NCBI RefSeq assembly: GCF_036898095.1
Contig: NC_090751.1
Span: forward strand, 74,513,932-74,577,931
Direction of reading: 5' to 3'
Length of the DNA: 64,000 nucleotides
Origin: Palaemon carinicauda
Taxonomy: Eukaryota > Arthropoda > Malacostraca > Decapoda > Palaemonidae
Shown here: in pieces, positions 43,764 through 53,009 of the stretch
Numbering within the stretch: position 1 is the stretch's first letter
How the letters are laid out: each line of letters begins with the position of its first letter
The notes under the pieces: generated by a model
Seen by the model: only the letters and a program-made list of their open reading frames with translations
What the model was told of the DNA's origin: nothing
The model's database searches: none
Made by a program: the position numbers and the translations under genes

Positions 43764-45082
43764 TGCAATATATAAGGGTTTGTGACTGAGAAAACTTTAG
43801 TGGTTTGTGTGTGTATGAAATATATTTGATTTTATTTTTTTCTTTTGTATCCCTCAAGCCCCCCCTTTTTCCAAAAATGTCTTAATGTGTTATTGTTCCT
43901 TTCCAGGTATTGACAGCAGCCCCTACACTCAGTAGGGAGTGTAAGGAAGAGCAAATTTAGAATATTTCCTGTTATCAGTCTGTACTAGTCTGTGATGCTG
44001 TTCTATATCCATACCTTGTAACTAGAAGTAAGCTACTGTGTTGCTATATGAGACTGTGTCATGAACATTAAATAGTTAACATGAGCTATGGAAATGACAT
44101 ATCTGGTCAGAGGCCCAAGAAGTGAATTCCGATGTTAGGAAGAGGGTGACTTTTGAGTTTAGTATGAATTCAGACTTATTCAAAACCCCTTCCAAGATTG
44201 AGAGATTTCAAATGTGCTGTTGACAAACTTTGCGAGACATTGTAATGGTGGGCCCGCACAGACCTGTACGACATAGTATGCGGCTGTACTTTTCAGAAAT
44301 TAGGACTGTTTAAGTGACTTTGCATCCCAATGGTGGACAGGAGATTGATGAGAACAGTATTGATTTAGGGAAAATTGTGGTACTGTATTTTTCACCGTTA
44401 TATGTTCTTTATAGATGGCATACTGGTACTTGCCCAAATAGATACACGGTTAGGTGTGCCTTGGTTTAGACTTGGCCCGTATAGGAACACTTATGAGTGT
44501 CCCACCTGGGGGAAGAAAATTTCCTGTTTGTGTATCACTGTTACTCTGTTGCTGAAGTTTGACGTTAAGGAATGCTAATTTTGTCTTTAATTTTCTATTT
44601 GGATTGATGGGTCCATGCTAACATAACCCTAACAGTTTTGTACAAATAAATTTTATTTTCTTGTTTTATAAACACTGCATATCATTATTCCTGTTCCTAC
44701 ACCAATGTGGCCCCCTTCCCCAGCTACTGTTTTTTCAAGATCTCTTAAGTACCGTAACTTATCATAATTCTTTCCTCCCACACTGTGTCCCGTAATTAAT
44801 TAAACAATATTTCCTTTCACCTAATGTTCTTATACTTGTACTTATGATCAGCAAGCAAAAGGGAGGAGAAGCAAACGGGTAAGTCAGGTTCTAGCTGGGT
44901 CCCCTTGCCCAGTATAAATCAAGGGGTGGTGCCCAGTACTCAGGTCTGTTAAACTGTTACTCAGGTTTTTGGGTATTCCACTGTTGTATATTTTTTTGTG
45001 TAGTGAACGTCGGGTTGTGGTCGGCATTCGGACACAAGGCAGTTCGGGTGCTACCTCTGGCCACAGTCCGCAAACCACTACA
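43764..45082 (+). repeat. 5' LTR (1319 bp)
   Basis: TGCAATATATAAGG at the left end, ...CCACTACA at the right. A TATA box (agtataaatc) lies at 44911-44920, about 165 bp from the LTR end, so U3 is long and R-U5 short. The 67-codon frame at 44375-44578 lies wholly in the LTR, recurs in the 3' LTR, and is not taken as a gene. Confidence 0.93.
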
Positions 45083-45108
45083 TAATTTTTGGTGTCCAGA
45101 CCAGGGAA
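45083..45108 (+). other. Primer-binding site
   Basis: tggtgtccagaccaggg begins 7-8 nt after the LTR. tgg at its start pairs with the CCA end of a tRNA. I could not name the tRNA. Confidence 0.65.
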
Positions 45109-45124
45109 ACACCAACCTTTAGTG

Positions 45125-47008
45125 ATGCCATCGTCATCCAGTAAGCGCCGAAAGGCTAAGAAGAGCCTGAGCCGGGATGTGACGAGTCTTATCCAGATTG
45201 CCAGTGACCTGGCAACTCAGGTCAAGTCCCTGACACTTGAAGTAGCGGCCCTGAAGAGTGTGGAGCCGTCACCAACGTGCCACGTTGCCACTGGGGTCAC
45301 GACTACAGTGACCACCAGTGCTCCTGCTACATCCCCAGCTTGGCCAAATTACAATGGTCTGGCAATTCCAGTGACTGGAGCAGAGCCATTGATTGGAGGA
45401 CTCCAGCCCCCTCCAGGGTTCACATCGTTAATCCCCCCTGTACCAGGCTTCTGGGAGTCTCCTGTCCCAAGTGGACTGCTTGCTTCCTCGCCTGTTCTGG
45501 CAACTAACTCTGTTAGTCCACCAGAGCCTGCAGCCAGTAGACTAGGGGAGCAGTTCCTGGACAATCTAGTTGAAGCCAGTAGGCCAGAAAAGGCTCCAGC
45601 AGCTACCGCTGAGGCAGTTCTTGCCCAGACAGGAGCTATCCCAAAGCGGAGACGCCAGGCCAAGGAAAGAGCTAGACCAGCCATACCTGAAATGACATCT
45701 TCATCACAGGAGTCTACCAGTGAAGATTCTGGTAGTGACACTTCTAGCTCCTGTCTCAGTGTCATCTCAGAAGACACTGTCTCCACCGACCATGTCCAGT
45801 CCCTCCAGACAGAACGCAGTCTGTCTGATCTTATCAAGGTTCTTGACTCCAGGAGGAACCCCAAGCCTGGAATCTTCCAGGTGGAAACTGGCCAGAGTTT
45901 TGCCCGATTCCTGAGGGATTTCGAGGCCTACTGTGCCAGTAAGTATACCGCAGGAAGCTCTGGTCGATGGACTGTTGATCTCGGGAAATTTCTGAAGGGA
46001 GAAATTCATGAGGCGTTCTCAGCCATGGGGGGTCCCGAGGTCTCATACCCCGACATGAAGGAACGCCTCCTCGACTGGTGCCGAGAAGCCCGAGAGAGGC
46101 GTGATGCGGGCAGGAAGGCCCGGTTCAGCAGTGCTACCTGTGGCGAGGGCGAACTGCTGAAAATCTACGCCGTCCGGTTAGCCTCCCTGTACAAGTCTGC
46201 CTATCCTCGCCGTAGTTTGGACCGGAGGGAGCTTAGACGGAAGCTCCTCAGAACTGTTCCGAGCAGAGCTGCGAGTTGGCTGGAACAGTCTCTGGCCACC
46301 ATTAATGTCTCCGCTGGCCGTCAGGCCACTTGGCAGGATGTTCTACACCTGTTGAGTGTTCTCGACGAGGCATCCCGTCAGCGAAGCCAGAAGGCAGAGG
46401 ATTTGGCCATCAGTCGTGTGGGACAGTCATGGCACGGCTCATATGCCGACAGGGTTGCCATGGCTGCCCCCAGCCGTTCACCTGGACCTGACAGAGCGTA
46501 TTTACGCACTCCTCCTCGACCGGTCCCCAAACCTGCACCAGTGGAAGTGCGCCTGCCACCATCGCGCACCCCGGATAGATCTCCCCAATTCCAGAGGAAG
46601 TACTGTGCCTGGTGCCGAAAACCAGGGCACTTGGTGGACGAGTGTCGCAGATGCCTCAACCTCTGCCTACGTTGTGGCTCGTCCAACCATCATGTGGCAC
46701 AGTGTGGACGACAGGCGCCGGTTATGAGCAGATCACCTGTCCAGAACACAGCTAATGCCCACAGCCCTGGGAGGGAGACTACCTCTGTCCAGACTCCTTC
46801 AAGGTGGAGAGCAGTACCGGTGAATGCTACTCCGACCCCGTCATCCTATTCTGGATCAACCAGAAGCCAGGAGACCCGAAGTGGGAGCGAGTCCAGTGCT
46901 CCTTCTCGGACTGTGGGGAAGAAGAAGAAGAAGAGCAAGAAGGCAAAGCCCAGGAAGTCAAGAAGTGAGGAGTATCATAGGGCTTTAAACACCAGGCCTT
47001 CGGTGTAG
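45125..47008 (+). CDS. gag: LTR element gag
   Basis: 627 codons from the ATG at 45125. The frame is open back to 45089, but that part overlaps the primer-binding site. The N terminus is basic with a short coiled coil (SLIQIASDLATQVKSLTLEVAALK), followed by a Pro/Ser-rich stretch and a Gag capsid-like middle (QSFARFLRDFEAYC..RKLLRTVPSRAASWL). Two CCHC knuckles start near residue 494: CAWCRKPGHLVDEC and CLRCGSSNHHVAQC. A Lys-rich tail (KKKKKSKKAK) follows. Gag binds and packages the RNA. The last codons contain the frameshift heptamer, so a fraction of ribosomes should pass into pol. Confidence 0.9.
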   Translation: MPSSSSKRRKAKKSLSRDVTSLIQIASDLATQVKSLTLEVAALKSVEPSPTCHVATGVTTTVTTSAPATSPAWPNYNGLAIPVTGAEPLIGGLQPPPGFTSLIPPVPGFWESPVPSGLLASSPVLATNSVSPPEPAASRLGEQFLDNLVEASRPEKAPAATAEAVLAQTGAIPKRRRQAKERARPAIPEMTSSSQESTSEDSGSDTSSSCLSVISEDTVSTDHVQSLQTERSLSDLIKVLDSRRNPKPGIFQVETGQSFARFLRDFEAYCASKYTAGSSGRWTVDLGKFLKGEIHEAFSAMGGPEVSYPDMKERLLDWCREARERRDAGRKARFSSATCGEGELLKIYAVRLASLYKSAYPRRSLDRRELRRKLLRTVPSRAASWLEQSLATINVSAGRQATWQDVLHLLSVLDEASRQRSQKAEDLAISRVGQSWHGSYADRVAMAAPSRSPGPDRAYLRTPPRPVPKPAPVEVRLPPSRTPDRSPQFQRKYCAWCRKPGHLVDECRRCLNLCLRCGSSNHHVAQCGRQAPVMSRSPVQNTANAHSPGRETTSVQTPSRWRAVPVNATPTPSSYSGSTRSQETRSGSESSAPSRTVGKKKKKSKKAKPRKSRSEEYHRALNTRPSV

Positions 47009-47029
47009 AAGATGGGGCTACATCGAAGG
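46984..47029 (+). promoter_or_regulatory. -1 programmed ribosomal frameshift signal (gag/pol)
   Basis: Heptamer TTTAAAC at 46984-46990 is in the correct gag phase (T TTA AAC). After 6 nt, a 12-bp stem (46997-47008 with 47018-47029, one G.U pair) closes a 9-nt loop. The gag stop TAG is the last three bases of the 5' stem arm. The -1 frame is open from the heptamer into pol. Confidence 0.85.
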
Positions 47030-50000
47030 AGGGTGTGAGTGCTAGGGTGCATGCTCCTAGTATTCCGGCGGCAGCCTCGGAAATCTCGATTTCCAAGGTT
47101 ACCCCTCAACCTGAAAAAGTCATTGCACCTCCAACGGCTCTTTCAGGATTGGCCTGTGATAACCTGTCCTCGACACAGTCCAGAGCTTCTCCAACTGACT
47201 CCTCCAGGGAGAAAGCAGAAACTGAGGCTGTATTGAAAACCCTTCGTAGGGTTAACCTGGCGCAGTTGGTTCCGGTACCACGCATGGTTGTCCCAGTGAC
47301 CATGTCTGAGTTTCCATCGGGAGCGTTGGATGCTCTCATTGACTCCGGAGCCGAGGTCAACCTCCTGTCATCGAGAGTAGTACAGGATTACCAGCTGCAG
47401 ATGGTACCCAACACCATTGGACTGAAGGGTTTAGGGCAAACAGGACCTAAGACCCTAGGTACTGTACTGTTGACCCCTATACTGCATGGAATGACATTCG
47501 CCCCGGGTGTGTTCCATGTAGTGCCTTCAGGAACTATGGCTGAGCACGTAGTGCTTGGTTACCAGTTCTTGAGAGCAAATGGGGTGATAGTTGACGGAGC
47601 CCGAAATCGGCTGAGCGTTGGCAGTACTCCCCAAGAGCCTCTTTGGGAGTATTATGTCCCGATACGTGGAGCCTGTTGTCAGCAAGTGCTTTATGCACTT
47701 GATGTCCACGCAACCGATTCAATGAAGATTGCCAGTATTGAGCCAGTACTTGTTCCAGTTAGTGTTAACTTTCCTAAGGGACTTTACACGTCTTTTAGGT
47801 GCCCTGCTTGTCCGACCAACTGTTGGCCGGAAATGTATTATGATGGCGACATCATAACCCCCGGTCTGTCAAGGAAAGTTACAGCAATTCCTGGCATCCT
47901 CGAACTGAAAGATGGAAAAGCCTCAGTTTTAATCAAGGGTTCATCTGAAGAAACTGCCAAGATCAAGAAGGGCGATCTCTTGGGGAAAGTGTTCACCATG
48001 GTAATGGTGGATGCTCCTCTATCCTGCCTGATAGCGCAGAAGTGTGACCTGACTCCTAAACCGAGCGTATTGGAAGAGATAGACAATCTGTGTATCTCCG
48101 ACGAACTGGACTCTTCTCAGAAGGACCAGTTTTGTCAAATGCTTCGACGTCATCTTCCGGTCATCAGTACTGGTGATGATGATGTGGGAGAGTGCTCAAG
48201 CACACCAATACGCATCCACCTGTATGACGAGACGCCCATTTATCAGAGAGTTCGACGGTTTGCCAAACCCGTCGCTGACGCCATCGAGGAACAGTGCAAG
48301 GAGTTGCATGAACTGGGTATTATTGAACCCAGCATCTCTCCTTGGTCTTCACCCATTGTTCCAGTCCAAAAAAAGGACAATAGTATACGGTTGTGTGTGG
48401 ACTACCGTAGACTGAATAAGGTGACTGTCTCTGATAAGTTCCCGATGCCTAACATGGCCGACTCTGTATTTGGACTTCAAGGAGTCAAATACTTTACAAC
48501 CCTTGACCTGGTTCGTGGATACTACCAGTTACCGTTGGCAGAGGACAGTAAGGAATACACGGCTTTCTCTACTGCCTTTGGACACTGGCAGTTCAGACGC
48601 TTATCGTTTGGACTGAAAAATGCACCTGCAGTGTTCCAGAGAGAAATGCAGAGTATTCTCCAAGAGTTCCCAAAAGCCAAGGTGGTTGTCTACATTGACG
48701 ACATATTGATACTTGGGTCTTCTTTCGAGGAACACCTGAAACTGTTAGAACGAGTTTTGGCTACTCTCCAGAAGCACGGACTCAAGATAAAATTCGGGAA
48801 GTGTTCTTGGGTTCAAGCAGAGGTCCAGTATCTTGGTCATCTGGTTGGACGTTCTGGTATGCGTAAGCTACCAGAATACATCCAGAAAGTGGAAGACTTC
48901 CCTAAACCGACCACTGTGCGTGAGCTACGGGGATTCCTGGGACTGGTCAACTTCCAAAGGAAGTTTATCCCCATGTGCTCACAGATAGCCAAACCATTAT
49001 CTGCGAAGACTGGAGGACGAAAATCTCAAGGAACTAGGAAACTGAAGTGGACTGCAGAAATGGACAGTGCCTTTGTGCGCTTGAAGGAACTGATCAAAGA
49101 AGACATTATGTTGTCATACCCTGACTACTCCGCTGATGCTAAACCCTTGGAGTTGTTTGTTGACGCTTCGGGTGAAGGGGCTGGTGCTTGTCTGTGCCAG
49201 GAGTCCTTGGAGCATCCAGGGGAGCGTCGGGTGATAGCGTACGACTCCATGACTTTCCTTGACTGCGAGACCCGTTACTCTACCATTGAGCGTGAGTTGG
49301 CTGCTCTGCGATGGGGAGTGAAAACCTTCAGGGCCTTCCTTTATGGTCAGTTCTTCGTGATCCATTCTGATCACCGTCCCCTGATGTACCTTCATGACAT
49401 GAAGATGGTGGACAGTCGTCTAGCACGGACACTGGAGGACCTGTCCGAATTTAACTTTATTGTTAATTACTGTCCAGGAGATCAGAATGCCGCTGCTGAC
49501 TGGTTATCCCGCTGGCCCGCATTGACTGACTGTCTGTTAGCTACTGAACCCAGCACTCCAAAGTTGCCTACTGGACTGGCCTTGTATAAGGAGGTTCGTG
49601 GTGGTCCAGATTCTCTCATCGAATCCTTGGAGCTAGTCGTGAACTGCTGGACAGAAGGGTCAGGTGTCGCACCCGCCTCTCTGCTGAAGGGAGCCAAGCT
49701 CCGGGATGCCTTAGTTCAGCAGTTTCTGAAAGACGCCGGTCGACTAGGCTTCAAACTGGGCAAGACCAGCAGGAACAGGATCAAGGCAATGAGATTTCCA
49801 GGTACAGTCCCAGCTCTGGAGTTGCTATTGGCAGCATCAAAGTTATTGAACCTGGAAATCTGGGTCCATTGGGGTCCCACTTGTCCCATAGTCTATCGTG
49901 ATCCATCCGTGACTGAGCCTCAGTGTGTGCATCTTCAGTGTCTGTCTGGAGTGCATTTTAATCCTCTGATTGAGCTTCGCAATTACGTCCCTCCAACTGA

Positions 50001-50577
50001 CGTGATTCTGGGCCATAAGGCGGAGGTAAAATCTCGTGTTCGTGACGCTGAGGGCTTGATCACTGATGATCAGGAAGCGCCGGAGGATTGTCCTGTAATC
50101 CAGTACGTGACAGAAAAGGCACCACGTCAGTCCAGTTGTACCCATGTGTCTCAACACTCGGCAGTAGGTATAGTAATGATGCAGGAGACCTTATTTTGTG
50201 CTCTTGTTGATACAGGAGCACAGGTTTGTCTAGTAAGTGAGTCTGTACTGAGCCAACTTAGCATAGAGTACCAGGTACTGTCAGGAGAACAGCTAGAGGG
50301 GTTGACTGGTTTCTGCACCAGCATTCTAGGCTACGTCCAGTTAGAGGTGAAGTGTCCTTCTGGGTGGGGGCTACCGCTGTTTAACTATGCGGTGGTAGCT
50401 GCCAAAGACATTAACTTTTGTTATGTTCTTGGTAGGAATATACTGGACGCAGCCTACCTGACACTGGATTCACCCCGAGAACAGTTGGTGTATGAGCACA
50501 CTACTGTTCTTCAGTTGTCTCCCAAGGTACTCTGTCTCCTCCCTGCATACCGAGACCACTGTTATGAAGGTAACTGA
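46987..50577 (+). CDS. pol: LTR element pol: protease, RT, RNase H, OTU-like, second protease-like
   Basis: In the -1 frame relative to gag, with no ATG near its start, so it is made by frameshift. Residue numbers count from 47035. Retropepsin: ALIDSGAEVNLL (Asp103), later VVLGYQFLRANGVIVD. RT: TTLDLVRGYYQLPL (Asp491), FGLKNAPAVFQ, VYIDDILIL (553-561). RNase H: ELFVDASGEGAG (Asp710), STIERELAAL, HSDHRPL, DQNAAADWLSR. Then an OTU-like domain, GGPDSLIESL (Ser860 in the Cys position) to HFNPL (His974). A second aspartic-protease-like domain follows: FCALVDTGAQVCLVS (Asp1059) with YVLGRNILDAAYL near 1130. Integrase is not in this frame. All RT and RNase H catalytic residues are intact. Confidence 0.9.
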   Translation, partial: KHQAFGVEDGATSKEGVSARVHAPSIPAAASEISISKVTPQPEKVIAPPTALSGLACDNLSSTQSRASPTDSSREKAETEAVLKTLRRVNLAQLVPVPRMVVPVTMSEFPSGALDALIDSGAEVNLLSSRVVQDYQLQMVPNTIGLKGLGQTGPKTLGTVLLTPILHGMTFAPGVFHVVPSGTMAEHVVLGYQFLRANGVIVDGARNRLSVGSTPQEPLWEYYVPIRGACCQQVLYALDVHATDSMKIASIEPVLVPVSVNFPKGLYTSFRCPACPTNCWPEMYYDGDIITPGLSRKVTAIPGILELKDGKASVLIKGSSEETAKIKKGDLLGKVFTMVMVDAPLSCLIAQKCDLTPKPSVLEEIDNLCISDELDSSQKDQFCQMLRRHLPVISTGDDDVGECSSTPIRIHLYDETPIYQRVRRFAKPVADAIEEQCKELHELGIIEPSISPWSSPIVPVQKKDNSIRLCVDYRRLNKVTVSDKFPMPNMADSVFGLQGVKYFTTLDLVRGYYQLPLAEDSKEYTAFSTAFGHWQFRRLSFGLKNAPAVFQREMQSILQEFPKAKVVVYIDDILILGSSFEEHLKLLERVLATLQKHGLKIKFGKCSWVQAEVQYLGHLVGRSGMRKLPEYIQKVEDFPKPTTVRELRGFLGLVNFQRKFIPMCSQIAKPLSAKTGGRKSQGTRKLKWTAEMDSAFVRLKELIKEDIMLSYPDYSADAKPLELFVDASGEGAGACLCQESLEHPGERRVIAYDSMTFLDCETRYSTIERELAALRWGVKTFRAFLYGQFFVIHSDHRPLMYLHDMKMVDSRLARTLEDLSEFNFIVNYCPGDQNAAADWLSRWPALTDCLLATEPSTPKLPTGLALYKEVRGGPDSLIESLELVVNCWTEGSGVAPASLLKGAKLRDALVQQFLKDAGRLGFKLGKTSRNRIKAMRFPGTVPALELLLAASKLLNLEIWVHWGPTCPIVYRDPSVTEPQCVHLQCLSGVHFNPLIELRNYVPPTDVILGHKAEVKSRVRDAEGLITDDQEAPEDCPVIQYVTEKAPRQSSCTHVSQHSAVGIVMMQETLFCALVDTGAQVCLVSESVLSQLSIEYQVLSGEQLEGLTGFCTSILGYVQLEVKCPSGWGLPLFNYAVVAAKDINFCYVLGRNILDAAYLTLDSPREQLVYEHTTVLQLSPKVLCLLPAYRDHCYEGN

Positions 50578-52612
50578 TCCTGAATCTGATCAGGGAGTGT
50601 TCTCTGGAAATGCTCTTCTGTCCTTTAGTCAGGTGTCCAAGATCCAAGGAGATCATCGACAGATTCAATCTGTCACTAAGATGATCTACTCTGGGGTTCC
50701 TGCATCTCGAGTTCCACGCTCCTGTCTACCCTATAGAAGATGTTGGTCAAACCTGGAAGTTCACCAGGGTTTGCTAGTGAAGCGGAACCCAGACGGCTCA
50801 GTAGTCCCAGTAGTCACCTTCAATGTCCTGACTGACCTAGTTGCCGAGACACACCTCCAGAATGCTCACTGGGGGATCGGAAAAATGATTGCAATGCTCC
50901 GTCGACTCGTCTGGCACAGATCTTTAATTAATGTAATCAGAGATATGTGCCGGACGTGTTGGGAATGTCAGACTTGTAAGGTCTCAAGGGAGGTGGTTGC
51001 CCCTCCGACCTTGAAAATAGTGACCTCTTCTCCCTTTGAATTGGTTGCTATGGATCTTGTGAGTCTCCCAACAACCAGTACTGGTTTTATTGGGTGTCTG
51101 ATGGTAGTCGACCATTATTCCAAGTGGGTAACGGCAGTACCCATAAGGAATAAGAAGAGCAGTACGATATGCCAGGCGCTTGAAGACCGAGTTTTTCCTG
51201 TTATTCCTCGTGTTCCAGTCCGGATATTGACTGATAACGGCCCTGAGTTTATTTCCCAGGAATTTACTGAGTTGTTGGAGCGGTATAATGTCGTACATGT
51301 GAAAACAACTCCGTATAAACCCTCTAGTAACGGTGCAGTGGAGCGAGTGAATCGTACCATTGGTGAGTTACTGAGGGTGATTTCTGGGGAATCTCGGAAA
51401 TGGGACCAGTTCTTATCCCGAGCAGTTCTCAGCTACAACCATTCCCACCACACTGAGATTGGCTGTACACCAGCTGAGAACATACTGAAGGGTGCTCACG
51501 ATGTTGATAGTATCCCGTTGCTATCAGCAGAAACGAGAGACCCATGGGCGGAAGGACATCCTCGGTACAAACCGTTTAAAAAGGGTTCTCTGGTGCTTAA
51601 GAAGGTGCACCTGTTGGGACACCTTCTGACGAACAAGCTCATCCCTAGGTTTGAGGGGGTATTCCGTGTTACTAAGGTACACGAGAATAAGGTCACCTAT
51701 GAGCTGCAGAGACTGCCTGATGGTGAACTGGTAAAAGCTCAACATATCCAGTTAAAGGCCTGGTTTGAACCTCCAGTTTATCTTAGGAGGCACTTTCTCT
51801 GGTATCCGAAGGGTCCTGATCCTGTTACAGAGACTATGAGTAGTCCAGAACTCATGGATGACAGTCCTGTTTCTTCTGAAGTCTCTGAGAGTTCTAGTTC
51901 TAGTAGTGATGGCGACTCCTATGGGGTAGCTGCAGTAGTGGCGTCCTACCTTCTGTCTCGAGATTGTAACAAGTCCCGACGACAGAGGAAAAGTCACCAT
52001 CCTACTAGGGCTACTACTCAGCCTAAGCCCATTCTTAAGCCAGCTAGGACTTACGAGAGAAAGAAAGCACTGGATGCTTGGTTATATCCTCCGGAAAATT
52101 GTGATGAGACTCCTGTGTTAAAGCCTGAATCGTTTCGAGATCATTTGGTCCTCCAACTATGGGAGAACAGCCCCACTGGAATGTGTAAAACCCCTATTTT
52201 GTCTCCCGAGTCAGTGGTTCACTGTCCTGTTCCTGAATTGCCAACGCCCCAGTTCTTAGCTTCTTCTTTCCAAGAGGAAGGTATCGTTTATCCTCTGGGG
52301 AGTTGGGAATTCTGGGAAGTTTCCAGTATTCCATTATTGGAACTACCTTCTGGTGTTTCCAAGAGTTCCAGTCCAGATTGGTCAAGACCTGCTACTTTAG
52401 AAAGCCCTGTTTCTGAATCGGCAGTGTCTAATTATCCTGATAATGACTTTCTTGGTTTATTGCCACCCGATTGTGACGACCAACTGTCGCCTGAAGATCC
52501 CACCTTTAGTGGATTTAGTCCCCCATGGACTAGGTCAAAGGGTCCTGTTCTTGACCTACCTTTAGTTCAGTCTCGAGTCACCTCAGAATTTAAACCCTTT
52601 CCTACATTCTGA
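50492..52612 (+). CDS. LTR element integrase ORF with long Ser/Pro-rich tail
   Basis: 706 codons from the ATG at 50492, overlapping pol by 86 nt in another frame. A second ATG at 50564 lies 11 nt before the pol TGA and could be used by reinitiation. HHCC zinc domain: His121, His126, Cys156, Cys159. Catalytic core: Asp188 (VAMDLV), Asp248 (LTDNGPEF), Glu284 (NGAVERVNR), a DD35E spacing. KGSLVLKKV..RFEGVFRVTKV near 365-405 is the C-terminal DNA-binding part. From about residue 440 a ~265-residue Ser/Pro/acidic tail with no known domain follows. Integrase inserts the cDNA. The tail has no signal or membrane segment, so I do not read it as an envelope. Confidence 0.9.
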   Translation: MSTLLFFSCLPRYSVSSLHTETTVMKVTDPESDQGVFSGNALLSFSQVSKIQGDHRQIQSVTKMIYSGVPASRVPRSCLPYRRCWSNLEVHQGLLVKRNPDGSVVPVVTFNVLTDLVAETHLQNAHWGIGKMIAMLRRLVWHRSLINVIRDMCRTCWECQTCKVSREVVAPPTLKIVTSSPFELVAMDLVSLPTTSTGFIGCLMVVDHYSKWVTAVPIRNKKSSTICQALEDRVFPVIPRVPVRILTDNGPEFISQEFTELLERYNVVHVKTTPYKPSSNGAVERVNRTIGELLRVISGESRKWDQFLSRAVLSYNHSHHTEIGCTPAENILKGAHDVDSIPLLSAETRDPWAEGHPRYKPFKKGSLVLKKVHLLGHLLTNKLIPRFEGVFRVTKVHENKVTYELQRLPDGELVKAQHIQLKAWFEPPVYLRRHFLWYPKGPDPVTETMSSPELMDDSPVSSEVSESSSSSSDGDSYGVAAVVASYLLSRDCNKSRRQRKSHHPTRATTQPKPILKPARTYERKKALDAWLYPPENCDETPVLKPESFRDHLVLQLWENSPTGMCKTPILSPESVVHCPVPELPTPQFLASSFQEEGIVYPLGSWEFWEVSSIPLLELPSGVSKSSSPDWSRPATLESPVSESAVSNYPDNDFLGLLPPDCDDQLSPEDPTFSGFSPPWTRSKGPVLDLPLVQSRVTSEFKPFPTF

Positions 52613-52613
52613 T

Positions 52614-53009
52614 GGTGGATTAAAACACCGGTCAGAGCTCGAGGCTGAAGTGGCACAGTCAGGTATATCAAACCTGAACGCTACAGCACTGTTTGGGTCG
52701 CCCGAAATACAAAGTTGCCCCGAGTCATCGCCTGATTTTTCGGGATTTTTATTGTCCTCTTCTGAGTCTACGGATTCTGTCTCTGATTTAACTCAAAGTA
52801 TGTCGATCACCCGCAGATACCAACTGTTATGTGAGGTTATCGACCGATTAAAGACACCCAGCCTGTATCTGGAGAGTCGCCGGCTTAGTCTGTCTCCTGT
52901 GCTGCGAGAAATTAATATGGCTCGCCAGCAGATTGCTGAATCCCGGCGCATGTCCCGAGACAGAATTTTGAGACTCAGAAAAAGAACTATAAATCTCCCA
53001 CGGAATTAA
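52614..53009 (+). CDS. Extra ORF after integrase (continuation of the tail or accessory)
   Basis: Open in the third frame. The window 52650-53009 gives 119 codons without an ATG at its start, and the frame is open upstream into the end of the integrase ORF. The composition and words (SPDFSGFLLSSSES) resemble the integrase tail (EDPTFSGFSPPW), and it ends in a basic helical part (RQQIAESRRMSRDRILRLRKR). Most simply it is the rest of the tail after a +1 shift, either programmed or a 1-2-nt indel in this copy. Confidence 0.5.
   Translation, partial: GGLKHRSELEAEVAQSGISNLNATALFGSPEIQSCPESSPDFSGFLLSSSESTDSVSDLTQSMSITRRYQLLCEVIDRLKTPSLYLESRRLSLSPVLREINMARQQIAESRRMSRDRILRLRKRTINLPRN

Noticed and set aside
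44375..44578. 67-codon frame present twice (also 54343-54546)
   Set aside because: Lies wholly inside the LTR pair. The duplication comes from the LTRs, not from selection.
45349..45864. 171-codon minus-strand frame in gag
   Set aside because: Antisense shadow; no motif and no upstream signal.
51830..53009. Possible envelope gene of the LTR element
   Set aside because: No signal peptide, membrane segment or Cys pattern; composition is Ser/Pro-rich and continuous with integrase.
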